NCBI GenBank assembly: GCA_027575765.1
Contig: JANBPT010000042.1
Location: 31,708 to 95,707, forward strand
Direction of reading: 5' to 3'
DNA length: 64,000 nt
Source: Tieghemiomyces parasiticus
Lineage: Eukaryota; Kickxellomycota; Dimargaritomycetes; Dimargaritales; Dimargaritaceae
A program made the translations under genes and the position numbers. This document shows positions 44,697-54,831 of this stretch, piece after piece. Below the pieces are notes generated by a model. That model did no database searches, had not been told where the DNA came from, and saw nothing but the letters and a program-made list of their open reading frames with translations. Position 1 is the first letter of the stretch, and each line of letters begins with the position of its first letter.

Positions 44697-44796
44697 TGTA
44701 ATAAGCGAGGCATCAACCCTGGCGCTAAAACCACCATGGAGGGTTTACTTCACCGAGCCCACCCACACTATGTGTGCGAGTGTTCGCACCCATCCC

Positions 44797-46116
44797 CTAC
44801 CAATTGTAGTAGGGGCACGGGTTGTAGATGGGCTTGGCCTCCTTCATGGGTGTCCAGATCTTCTTGCGAATATTGAATCGCTTGATGTTACGTCGCTGGG
44901 CGGGACCTTCGACCTGCGGCTTCCGGGTCACCTCCTTCAGTTGGTACCGGATGTGCGACTCACGATCACGGATCATACCGGCGCGGCCGCGGCCCTTGAA
45001 GTCGAGCCGCTTGGTGTACTTGCCTTTACCGGTCCACGTGCGGGCTGGTCAGGAGAGGTTGAAGAGTAGGATATAGGATTAGCCGCAGCGTACTAGATGT
45101 AAAGTACTGGGATGCAGCCCACTTTAGACCTCACAGGAGTAACGCCGCTCGTATGGAAGCGTAGGGGTTTGGTGGGTCGGAACCGGCCATCATGGTCGGT
45201 TTGTCCTTTGCCCTTGTTACCCAACCCATGATTACAATGAAAATGGTCACTTACAGACGATGAGGTTAGCAGGGTCGATACCCTGAAACCGAGCGACATT
45301 GGTCCGCGCCGAAGCCAGATTATGCATCAGATTACGGGCCCAGCGCTTGCTCGAAAATTCCATCTGGTCGATGGCCTCCTGGACGGGCTTGCCAGAGATC
45401 TGCTTGGCAAGGAAACGGAGCTTGCGGTAGCCTGTCTTGTAGTTGGCGGTTTTGAATGTGAACTGGTAGATGGGGCGTGAAGTGATGGGATGGTGTAGAT
45501 AAATGATTAGAACGTGAGTGTTAGCTGGGTGGAATCAGTGCTGTCGGGTGCGAGATCCTGATGATCTATCCGCCCATGGTGCGTATCTGGAGGGCGAGAG
45601 GGCAAGGAACCAAGCCGGGCTATCTGCTCCCGAATATCTAGCAGATGTGACCAGGGTACTTACCTCGCTCGTCTTGAGCGACTCAAAATTGTCCGTTTGA
45701 GACCGAGAGACGTCGCCGCCCGCTGCACCTGCCTCGCTCGCCGACCGGTTCAGATCAAACAGTGGCGAGGCCCCGAGGTTGGGCCGTTGGTACTTTAGAT
45801 CATCCTTATTTTCAGCTCGAAAGGCGGAGGTGTGGAGGCTAGCTGTGGACGACAAGTGAAGCATCTTTAAGGCCGAGGCCAGGGAGGTCACCGAGGGGGT
45901 CGACGTCGACAAGGACCGGGCCGCTGTGACGGTGAAGACAACGTAGGTTGAAAAAAACAACCGAGAGTAAGGCAAGTGGAGATCGAGGTTAGGAGTTTGG
46001 CCAGGTAAGATAGGGCATGTAGACCGCGAGTGGTCCAAAACTGCTGAATGGGTCGATCAGGTTGGGGGAGAGTGTTCCTTACTTAGGCCTGAGCGGAGGA
46101 TGCGAAGCGCGGACAT
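44797..46116 (-). CDS. Mitochondrial large-subunit ribosomal protein uL22m
   Basis: Four exons: 46116-46083, 45923-45664, 45462-45255 and 45044-44797, with phases 1, 0 and 1 at consensus sites. The protein has 249 residues. The start MSALRILRSGLTARSLSTST is a typical Arg/Ser-rich, acid-free mitochondrial presequence; its division by the first intron is why the first exon is only 34 bases. The mature domain shows the L22 core: KLRFLAKQISGKPVQEAIDQ, MEFSSKRWARNLMHNL, then TWTGKGKYTKRLDFKGRGRA (the hook that lines the exit tunnel) and a basic tail. It helps form the polypeptide exit tunnel of the mitoribosome. Divergent from the ZNRD2-like gene, with about 570 bases between starts. Confidence 0.9.
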
Positions 46117-46683
46117 GGCACGTTTGGTCGCAAAGAACCCTAATGGGGGATATTTTCAGACGGTTGATGGGCAAGGGACGGGACAATGTGGATTCTAGTA
46201 AAGAGCCAGTGTAGAAATGTGGGTAGATCAGCAAGGGGGAGTCCTTCAACGAAGCTCGACGTGACGGATTGATCGGGTGCACTTGAAGCAGATTAATGTA
46301 GTGTCAGGCTATCGGCTGCGCTTGTGGGGACGAAGCCTTCGTGGGCCAAACAGCGGCGATCCGACGATGCTGTGCCTACGCGTGCCGGCAAGGGGGGGGG
46401 ATTCGGTAGCGGTAGCGTGGAGCGGCTGGACCAGCCCTGCCTTGAAGGGAAACTCCCACATAGAAATTTAACCTGCCACCTTCAATATACGTGAAAGCCG
46501 GTCGACTGTCACCGAGACGAAAAGTGGGGGAGAGCAAAACTGTCTTACTCGGGTTATCCTCTTTGCCCACGACGCTATTCCTTTATGCCTATTCGGTGCC
46601 TCGATGCGCTCACCCCATTTCCCTCACCTTTCCCTGCATCATTTACCACCACCTTGTTCCTCATATTCGTTGGTTACGTCACT

Positions 46684-47827
46684 ATGTCTCTCGATCAGAT
46701 TACCACAGCGTTGTCCAAATACATGCTCCAGGGCTGGGTCCTGACCGACCAGGAGTGCACCAACGGCTGCGGCGTTCCGCTTGTCCGCAAGAAGGACTTC
46801 AGCAAGACCGTATGCGTGCGGTGTTCGGACCCCAACGACGAGTCCGCGCCCGCCGAAAGTGAGAAGGTCGGCACGGCCCCAGGCCCCGACCCGCCGGCCG
46901 AGCAAGCCCTTGACGTTTCCCCGACTCCCACGGCGGAAACCGCCCAGCCTAGCGAAGCCGATAGACTACTTAGGCGCCGCGAACAGTCCGAACGCACGGT
47001 TAAGGCGATCAGCCAGCGGATGCTTGAAGGGTACGCCCTGCTCAATGACAGCTGCCCTAACCCGGATTGCTATGCAGTAAGTGCCTTTGTATCTGATCTT
47101 GCTCACATGGTTAGCTTAGCCACGGACACTGCCTCCAACGTTTCCCCACCATCCTAACCCCGCAGTGTCTACCGTGTCCCTGCAATTACAGTCCCCGCTG
47201 GTCCGCAAACGAGACGGCCCCCGGGAGTGTGTCACCTGTAACTCTAAAGTCATGACTGAAGAGGAGTTTGCGGAATACTCGTGCACCCGGCCAACCAGGT
47301 TCCAGGAGATCCCCGCTGATACCAACCCCAAGGTAATGGAGGTGGATGCAAACGCTGTGCCTGTGACGTCTACGCTCGCAACGGTGGACCGTGCCGCCTC
47401 GCCAGTAAGGAAACATGAGACCAGTAAGACGGATCCTGAGCCGTCGAAGAAAGAAGCGAAGCGATTGAAGCAGAAGGCCAAGGAGACCAGCAAGAAGGAG
47501 GTTAAGCAGTCGAAGAAGGAAACCAAGCGATTGAAGAAGCAGGCCAAGGAGGCCGCTAGGACCGAGGCCAAGGCTTGCGCGACACCATCTGCCACGGGTG
47601 GCCCATCATCCCGTCCGGTCGGCTCGCTGTTATCCGCCACCCTGACCTCCACTGAACGGGGCATCGAGATCCTGCGCCAGAAACTAGATCAGCTCCATGC
47701 CCAGCTGGCGGCTATCGACGAGCCGTGTGAGATTTGCGATGTGGCGGACGCGAGCGCACAGTGCAGCCAGGCCCTGCGCAAGCTGCTCAAGGTCCACGGC
47801 GAGTTGCAATACCTTGGGGCCCACTAG
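46684..47827 (+). CDS. Double ZNRD2 (autoantigen p27)-type zinc-ribbon protein
   Basis: Two exons, 46684-47076 and 47192-47827, phase 0, giving 342 residues. The acceptor was chosen at attacag (47191) because it alone restores the ribbon: SCPNPDCYA-SPLVRKRDG-PRECVTC. Ribbon 1 is GWVLTDQEC-TNGCGVPLVRKKDF-TVCVRC (about residues 16-45). Both match the Sjogren/scleroderma autoantigen 1 (p27, ZNRD2) family. Ribbon 2 is followed by a Lys-rich coiled-coil (KKEAKRLKQKAKETSKKEVK), then an acid-poor linker and a C-terminal helix with CEICD and C-Q residues. An upstream in-frame ATG at 46585 would add 33 hydrophobic residues and is judged leader. ZNRD2 has been tied to mitosis and centromere proteins; the role in fungi is not known to me. 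Confidence 0.75.
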
Positions 47828-47850
47828 GGTGTTGGGGTGACTGGCTTTCA

Positions 47851-47856
47851 AATAAA
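47851..47856 (+). terminator. Candidate poly(A) signal for the ZNRD2-like gene
   Basis: AATAAA only 24 bases after the stop codon. Confidence 0.4.
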
Positions 47857-47859
47857 TAC

Positions 47860-48964
47860 CTGTGCGATAAGTGGGTAGGCCGTGCGGGGACTTCTCCCGT
47901 CCAATCGGGGACACCACGACCCTCGTTCAAGAGCAACCAGCGCGGGGAGATCAAAAGGCGATAATGACCGGATAAAAGTGGCCAGGCTGATCAGTTTCGG
48001 GATACAATGGTATATAACGGTGCCCAAATATGGTTTATCGCAGAGCCATCGTTATCGAACGGTGCACCCGCGGGACCTGATCTCTCCCCTGGTCCTACGG
48101 CTGGGCTCATAAGCGGGAATGATGACAGGTCTCGTTGGCGCGACCAGGCTTTGAGAGCGGCAACCCAGGTTGCCCGCCTTAGATTCACCATAAATCAAAA
48201 TCGATTTCACCTGAGAGTAACAACCGTATTTTCCCTATCGTCTGATACGGCCTCGCTCGCAGGTCCACAGGCTCGCTCTGGCTGCTAACCCTACGGATTC
48301 GCCGCAGAGGGAGAGAGGCCTGGCAAGTGACATCAGCCAGACCTACTGGTTCTGACTTGATTGGGTATCCGGAGAAGGCCGACTGCCCCTCTCCAGACGT
48401 GGTAGCCAGGGGGTCCTTCTGAAATCGCGCAGGCGAGGGCCAAAGGGGTCGTGCCGGTCGTCTCTGGGACAACCCATCGAGCCCCTGCTTCCTGGAGCCA
48501 CAGCTCGGACCGTGCGGTTTTAAAATAGTTTCAGCTGCCGCCTGATGGGCGATACATCCCCCCCTCATTCTGGCCCCTGTACCCCTCTTTCCCTGTCGCC
48601 GTGATTCAGCACAATCCTCTCGGCCCCTCACCAGTCCGGCTTCCACGCGTGCGCGTACCTGCGCTATCTCGGTCCCCCCGTTACCGTCCCCCCACCGCGG
48701 TTTCAAGTCTTCTACCGAACCGACCAGCCCGGCTATCGTCAGACCATAGCGATCTCCGGCGAACCCGCTCCGGTGCATCCACCGCATCTCCCAGACCAAT
48801 CAGCTCATTCATTCGACGTACCGCCAGCCTGGTCCGAGCAATTCCACTTGGCCCGCTCTCTTTCTAAGCATTGTCTCTGTCGTCTCATTCACAGCCAACC
48901 CGCACAGTGACCTTGGCCTCAGCCGGTTTCATGGTCTCTAGCCCACCTTTCTCGTCAGACCGTC
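47860..48964. other. Intergenic, no gene seen
   Basis: A minus-strand frame at 48185-48799 (204 codons) is open, but its composition is Gly/Arg-rich and it has no motif or splice signals, so I treat it as chance. The right part should hold the promoter of the sugar kinase gene. Confidence 0.35.
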
Positions 48965-51903
48965 ATGACCCACCACGACCCCGGCCTAGTGCCTAAGGAC
49001 ATCCTCATTGTCGGTAAGTAGCACAACCATTGGCACTAGGTGTCCTAATACCAGAGCGCTGCGTCTCAGGGCAGAACTAGCGCGGACTTGAGTCCACCAG
49101 ACCACCCCGTCGCAGAAGAGGCCTTCGCTCAGACTTTATATGTAGTGGGGATAGCTGAAGGGAATGTTTTGCAGCCCGAGACGGACTGCCGATAACCATA
49201 CAGCACATGGAACCTAACCGTGCGATTTATTGATGTGTTTCGGCCCCTCCTCATCGTCCACCGCCCGCTGTGCCAGGTCCTAATGCAGCCAGTCAAACAA
49301 CCCTTTTCTTCGACGACTTTCAACCCCACGATGTGAACCGGGCCTACAAGAAGTCCCATTCCATCGGTGGTAAGGGTAAGCATACTCCTCGATTTAAGTG
49401 TTGAGAGCCAAGGCCTAGTGGTCGGGGCCTTAGATGTGGACATTGGATAGCCACCCCCTAGGCGGAATTTACATGCCACGCAGCTTGCTTCATCGGCGAC
49501 CTTCGGCGGCGACACCTTTCGCCCAGCTGTCTGCTGACCTACGATTCGTTTTATCTGCTACCCACCTGCATTCACAATTCCGGTCCCGTGGCCGGTATTC
49601 CACAGGTCAGAACTGCGCGCTGGCCTGCCACAAGTATGGTTTTACGGAGGAGGTAAGATCGTCTCTGTCGCCGTACTCCGTGTGCCCGGCCATGCGCCAT
49701 TGCGCTCCAAAGCAATGCCCCGCCCTCCAAATACACAAAGGCGCGTGCTAAACAGTACCCACCCAGTCGTCTTTTCCTCCTTGCCGACCCCAGGTCACCT
49801 TGCTGCAAATTCTCGGGGGTGCCACCGGAACCTATATCGATAAGGCCCTCCGCCAGAAGGGAATCCACCACATCAACGGTAAGTGAGAGGAACCACACTG
49901 AATCTCAGCCGGACGACGGAATAGCGCACAGGTACCACTGTAAGGCTATCCAACCTACCCTTCACTGCTACTGATCTTTTTCTTTCAACCTTCTTACCCC
50001 TCGTTCGACTCCTGGCATGGTCTGTCACTCTGGCTCTCCCTATTCAGTTGAGGTCCAAGCCGAGACGCGAACCTGCACCACTGTCCTCGACGCTTCCACG
50101 GGATCCATGACGGAGCTAATAGTATGTTCCCCTTGGCTCCATCGGCCAGGGCGGTCGCCAACCCGCCAGCCTTAATGTGGCAGCCCTGCGGATTTGCATC
50201 AATCTGATCATTATGCAACTTTCTGACCAACCCACTCGCCTCGTTTTTCTTGTAACTTTAGGAGCCTACGTCGCGCATCACGGCAGAGGAGCGGACGGCG
50301 TTTGAGGACCGCGCTCAAAACCTCATCACTACCGGCGCCGGCGCGCTGCGCATCATTGCACTATGTGGTACGTAAGCTTGCGACATGTAATTGTTCCCAC
50401 TTCGCGTGGCTATGTAGGGTCAGCTTGCCCACCACTGCTTATGGCGGGTCTCCTCGGCTTCTCCTGATTAATCTCATATCGGCTACACCTCCAACCCGCC
50501 GATCTTTCCACTCGTAATCGGGCGGCCACCAGGGAGCTTCCCAAACGGGATGGACAGCGAAACGTTCGCCAAAATCGCGCACCAGAAACCCGACTCAGCC
50601 TTTCTGTACCTGGACGCGGTCAAGGACATTGAACTGATCCTGAGCACGCGCAAGGTCGACATGATCAAGATTAACTTGGAAGAGTTTGTCAAAATCATCC
50701 GGCAACTCGGTTTTGCCGGCCAGTCAGGCAATTTCCTCAACGCGTAAGTAGAATTAGTAGCCACGCGTTGGGGGGGGCTATCCGGTGTCACCGGCACCGG
50801 TTGCCGGGGCGGTGTAGTGGGCACTGACAGTTTCCGACCGTCATCTGATCAAACGCCTTACCTTCGCCCCGCCCTCTCTTTTGTACTACCGATGGTGCAG
50901 GATCCCGGACCTCGAGTCGGACGAATCAAGTCGGCGGGAGTTTGCCGTGCTAGCCAAGCGGCTCATGGAGACTTACCACGTTGGCCTGGTCGCAATTACC
51001 AACGGGCCCTACCGGTAAGAGTCCTTCCCTGGCTACCGTCGCCGTTGAGAACCAGCAAGACCCGGCCGACTGACTTCCGCGCCATCTATTGGTCAAGCTA
51101 CCGGGCGTGACCTTACCCGTTCCTCCTCCCACCGCCCCCATCGACCTTGACTTTCTGCAACGCACAGGGCCTTTCTCTTCCAGCGCGGCGGGACCGGCTA
51201 CCATACGTTCCGGATCCCCGACCTCGTCGGCATACTCCAGCGCATGTACCTGGCCAACGTCGACCTCTTTGCTGAGAAGCACACAGAGAACTGCCTGCCC
51301 CCCACCGTTACGCTCAAGCACCGGCAGAAGATGCTGGAGTGGGAAGCGGAGAACGAAGAGTGCCTCAATCGCATCAGACGCCGTCGCCGGCTCGGCCGCG
51401 GGGGGATATCGCCAGACCCTGTTCCGGGGGTGCTGGGCAGAGAAGCTACCGACACGGTGGACCAAACAGATCCGTTAATCCGTACCAAGCCGCCCATCGA
51501 GCTACTGCTCAACCCACTGGGCGCTGGCGACACCACCAACGGGGTTTTCATTTGCGAGTACTTGCGATCCCAGGTAAGCAGTGGACCGGGTTGCATGGTT
51601 CATTGGAGGCGGGTATTGAGACCAAGTCTATGTGGCCGGATAACTTCCCCCCTCGGCCAAACTTGGGTGCCCAGCCGTTCGATCCTTGGCGTGCCTGCCG
51701 GTGAGGTTAACTTGCTTAATCTTTATCTGCCTTAAACCCCCCTACCCTACCGCTTCTGCTAGGATCCCGTACGCTCCTTTGCCATGGGACTGGCGGCGGC
51801 TACGGCATCGTGTCTCGTCACAGACTTTACAGGCTACTATGACGTAAAAATCATGCACGCGGTGTTCAGCGACATTGCGGTGGAAAGCCATGTTCTAGAT
51901 TAA
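48965..51903 (+). CDS. PfkB-family sugar (phosphate) kinase, 1-phosphofructokinase/tagatose-6-P kinase-like
   Basis: Ten exons: 48965-49013, 49277-49375, 49606-49652, 49794-49878, 50048-50121, 50262-50367, 50533-50743, 50901-51014, 51168-51573, 51763-51903. All joins are GT-AG and keep frame, giving 443 residues. Landmarks in order: ILIVGPN start strand; FFDDFQPHDVNRAYKKSHSI with GGKGQNCALACHKYG (PfkB signature 1); VTLLQILGGATGTYID; VEVQAETRTCTTVLDASTGS and MTELI (FruK/LacC-type lid strands); GSFPNGMDSETFAKIA; LNPLGAGDTTNGVF (signature 2, catalytic base about D383) and RSFAMGLAAATASCL. These point to the 1-phosphofructokinase/tagatose-6-phosphate kinase branch. A basic insertion of about 90 residues before GAGD is unusual, and the protein is about 130 residues longer than bacterial members. 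The substrate is not assignable from sequence. Confidence 0.82.
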
Positions 51904-51964
51904 CAGACTCCGAGTATCCAGTGCCGCCGCAGCGGCTTCGGTCCCGCCACATTGTGAATATCGA

Positions 51965-51970
51965 AATAAA
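51965..51970 (+). terminator. Candidate poly(A) signal for the PfkB-type kinase
   Basis: AATAAA about 60 bases after the stop codon. Confidence 0.45.
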
Positions 51971-52310
51971 TTACACCATGCTTACCAAAGCCGCCACACG
52001 GACCCGCAAATCTGGATGTAGAGCCGGCGGCAAAAGGAATTAGGTGTCATTTTCAACCGGCGAGATTACGCCTGCGGACCAGTGATGATAACCAACGTGG
52101 CTTCGCATATGCTCACCCGTCCTCTTCCGCATTGTGTCGACATATACGGCCCTGCCCCGTCGGCTGCGGTAGGACGCCCTAACCGGCTGAAACTGGCTTC
52201 CGGCTATCACTCCGACACCGCTGGCGTCCCACCTCACCCGGCTCTTCTAAACATCCCTCTCCCTTATCCCCTCCCATTCGTAACATCTGACTCTCTAGCT
52301 CACTTCCTCG

Positions 52311-53039
52311 ATGGCTTCCCCGAACCAGACCGCTTCCACCGACAAGAAGGTGCGCTGGGTGCCCCTCGAGTCAAACCCGGAGGTCATGACCCGTCTGCTG
52401 CACCGCCTGGGCGTGCCCGACACCTGGGCATTTTCGGACGTGTACGGACTGGACCCGGAACTGTTGGGCTTCGTTCCACAGCCGGTCCAGGCACTGATTC
52501 TTCTGTTCCCCATCAGCCCTGCCTACGAGGAGCGCTACCACCGGGAGCAGGACGCACTTCCTGCGAATCCGCCACTGGACCCCACAGGACCTTTCTTTAT
52601 CCGCCAGACCATTGGCAACGCCTGTGGTACTATGGCCGTCCTGCACGCCGTGGCCAACCTACGCGAGAAGCTCCAGGTCGATCCAGACGGCCCCCTCGCG
52701 CGGTTTGTGGCCGAGACGCAGGAGCTAGACCCCATGCGGCGGGCGCGGGTGTTAGAACAGGCGAGCGACATTGCCGAGGCCCACCGCGACTCCGCCAACG
52801 CAGGTCAGACTGCGGCTCCCGCGGCCGATGCCCATATCGACCTGCACTTTGTGTGCCTCGTGCGGCACGGTGACCGTCTGTTCGAGCTGGATGGACGTAA
52901 AAAGGCCCCAGTAGATCACGGCCCGTCCGCCGCCGACTCGTTCCTCACGGACGCAGCCCGGGTAGCTCGGGAGTTTATGAAAGCGGATCCAGACAACCTT
53001 CAGTTCAGCGTGGTGTCCCTCGGCCCGGTCCCTGAGTAG
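52311..53039 (+). CDS. Ubiquitin C-terminal hydrolase (UCH-L3/Yuh1 family)
   Basis: Cysteine protease (family C12) that trims small adducts from the C-terminus of ubiquitin or related modifiers and matures precursors. Single exon of 242 residues, close to UCH-L3 and Yuh1. The full catalytic set is present: Gln99 (oxyanion) and Cys105 in RQTIGNACGTMAVLHA, His179 in DLHFVCLV and Asp194 in FELDGRKKAPVDHG. The N-terminus WVPLESNPEVMTRLLHRLGV and the crossover-loop region before His179 (with APAADAH) are typical. The start ATG is the first after a C/T-rich leader. Confidence 0.95.
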   Translation: MASPNQTASTDKKVRWVPLESNPEVMTRLLHRLGVPDTWAFSDVYGLDPELLGFVPQPVQALILLFPISPAYEERYHREQDALPANPPLDPTGPFFIRQTIGNACGTMAVLHAVANLREKLQVDPDGPLARFVAETQELDPMRRARVLEQASDIAEAHRDSANAGQTAAPAADAHIDLHFVCLVRHGDRLFELDGRKKAPVDHGPSAADSFLTDAARVAREFMKADPDNLQFSVVSLGPVPE

Positions 53040-53137
53040 AGCAGAACGATAGTGCGCGTACCGATGCGATTGCTCGGTGGCGCAGCTGGTGACTCTAGAG
53101 GCTCACGGGGACCAAGGCCTGGCCGACCCGGTTCACG

Positions 53138-53143
53138 AATAAA
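53138..53143 (+). terminator. Candidate poly(A) signal for the UCH gene
   Basis: AATAAA about 100 bases after the stop codon. Confidence 0.4.
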
Positions 53144-53894
53144 CAATCACTGGGGGACTCTGCTCCAATGATTCAGTGCCATAGGCTATTGTGAGACAGG
53201 GTGGGGGGTAATTGTAATCAAACGGCAGAGATTCGTCCTCCCCCCTATGCTCTAACACGGCGACATGCACCCACCGTCAGATCTAAGCGCCAGTGGTAGA
53301 TAAATTCCCCCCCCCACTGCACACCACTGTCGGTCCCAGGGGTAGGGGGCCACATTAGACAAAGCCGCAGCTGGAACTTGGCCCTTAGCAACAAACGAGC
53401 GGCACCCACCTGACAAGAAATGAGACGGTGTGGCTGTGAATTCTCCCTCTCACCACTCCGCCTCCATTTGTGAGCTGGCATCACTAGTGTGGAGAGGTAG
53501 CTTTGGCCACAACATGACATAGCAAGAGGGGAGACTGGAGGGTCCTCCACCACGTATTGGCTGAATATGGCGTCACCAAGCTACTGGACTGACGGCATAG
53601 TAGTTTACCGGTCGGTGGTGCAGTGAGCGAGAGGAGTCGGCGTAGTACGCCCACTCAGCCATCCGATGCCAGCCGACTGATCAGAACCATCACCGTAGGC
53701 GTGTGATGAGTTTAGACGAAAAGGGCCTGATTCCCATCACCCCGCGCCCTCTCCGCAACACACCTTTACAACCCTGCATTATGGTTATTACGTGGGCAAA
53801 GATTCCCCAGCGTGTGGGCGCCCCCCCCCCCACCAAACAGCCGCAACCAAGGGGGGACTATATGGAAGGCTCGGTTCGGGCCGAACCCTCCATA

Positions 53895-53903
53895 CTATAA
53901 ATA
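53895..53903 (+). promoter_or_regulatory. Probable TATA box of the peroxiredoxin gene
   Basis: A consensus TATAAATAG lies 277 bases before the ATG at 54172, followed by an uninterrupted C/T-rich stretch that would be the 5' leader. A strong TATA element suits a highly expressed or stress-induced gene. Confidence 0.5.
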
Positions 53904-54171
53904 GCACCTGCCCCTCCCCGACCACTTAATCACTTCCGTCGACTCTCATTAAAACCTCCCCCGCCCAACCTCTCCTACCGGCTGCCACTACCCCGCTATA
54001 GCCTATCGTCTCCAACCTCTCCACCCTCTCCACCTTTCCGTCCCGCCTATATCGTACTCAACCAACCGACCAACCACACTTGTCCATTAACCCACCCCCC
54101 AGTTCCCTGCGTTCGAAACACCATTCGTTTCGGCATTCGCCACTCTTACCCCCACCCCCACCACAACCACC

Positions 54172-54831
54172 ATGGGTCTCCGCCTCGGCGACGTCGCTCC
54201 GGACTTCACCGCCCAGACCACTGAGGGAGACATCCGTTTCCACGACTGGGTCGGCGACTCGTGGGCTGTACTCTTCTCTCACCCGGCCGACTTCACTCCG
54301 GTCTGTACCACTGAACTGGGCGCCGTAGCCCGCCTGTCCCCCGAGTTCGCCAAGCGCAACGTCAAGGTGATTGGCCTGAGCACTGACGACCTGACTGACC
54401 ACACCAAGTGGGTCAACGACATCAACGAGGTTAACCGGGTCAACCTGCAGTTCCCCATCATTGCTGACGTGGACCGCAAGGTGGCCACTCTATACGACAT
54501 GCTGGACTCTGAGCAGCACGACGCCACCAACGTGGTCAACGGCATCCCCTTCACTGTGCGCTCCGTATTTATCATTGACCCCAAGAAGCGGGTACGCCTA
54601 ATCCTCACCTATCCGGCTAGCTGCGGCCGGAACTTTGACGAGATTCTGCGAACCATCGACTCGCTCCAGCTCAGCGACCGCCAGCCCATCACAACCCCGG
54701 CCGACTGGCAGCGCGGTGATGATGTGATCATTCACCCCAAGGTCTCCGACAGTGAGGCTGATAAGCTGTTCCCGGGCTACACCACCCACAAGCCGTACCT
54801 GCGCACCACGCAGCTTAAGGAAGACGCCTAG
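54172..54831 (+). CDS. 1-Cys peroxiredoxin (Prx6 class)
   Basis: Thiol peroxidase that reduces hydrogen peroxide and lipid hydroperoxides. Single exon of 219 residues, normal for Prx6. The peroxidatic site is HPADFTPVCTTELG with Cys45; Thr42 and Arg130 (PFTVRSVFIID) complete the active site. The Prx6-type C-terminal domain follows (RTIDSLQLSDRQPITTPADW, then the long tail to KPYLRTTQL). No mitochondrial presequence, unlike yeast Prx1, so it is probably cytosolic. The segment before GRNFDEI carries Cys151 where most family members have Thr or Val; whether this acts as a resolving Cys is open. Codon use is strongly biased, suggesting high expression. Confidence 0.95.
   Translation: MGLRLGDVAPDFTAQTTEGDIRFHDWVGDSWAVLFSHPADFTPVCTTELGAVARLSPEFAKRNVKVIGLSTDDLTDHTKWVNDINEVNRVNLQFPIIADVDRKVATLYDMLDSEQHDATNVVNGIPFTVRSVFIIDPKKRVRLILTYPASCGRNFDEILRTIDSLQLSDRQPITTPADWQRGDDVIIHPKVSDSEADKLFPGYTTHKPYLRTTQLKEDA

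Larger units (their letters stand above)
53040..54171. other. Intergenic, promoter of peroxiredoxin
   Basis: No gene supported. It has C-runs at about 53307-53316 and 53821-53831 and a long pyrimidine-rich leader before 54172. Confidence 0.4.

Noticed and set aside
48185..48799. 204-codon minus-strand frame upstream of the sugar kinase
   Set aside because: Gly/Arg-rich, no motif, no splice or start support.
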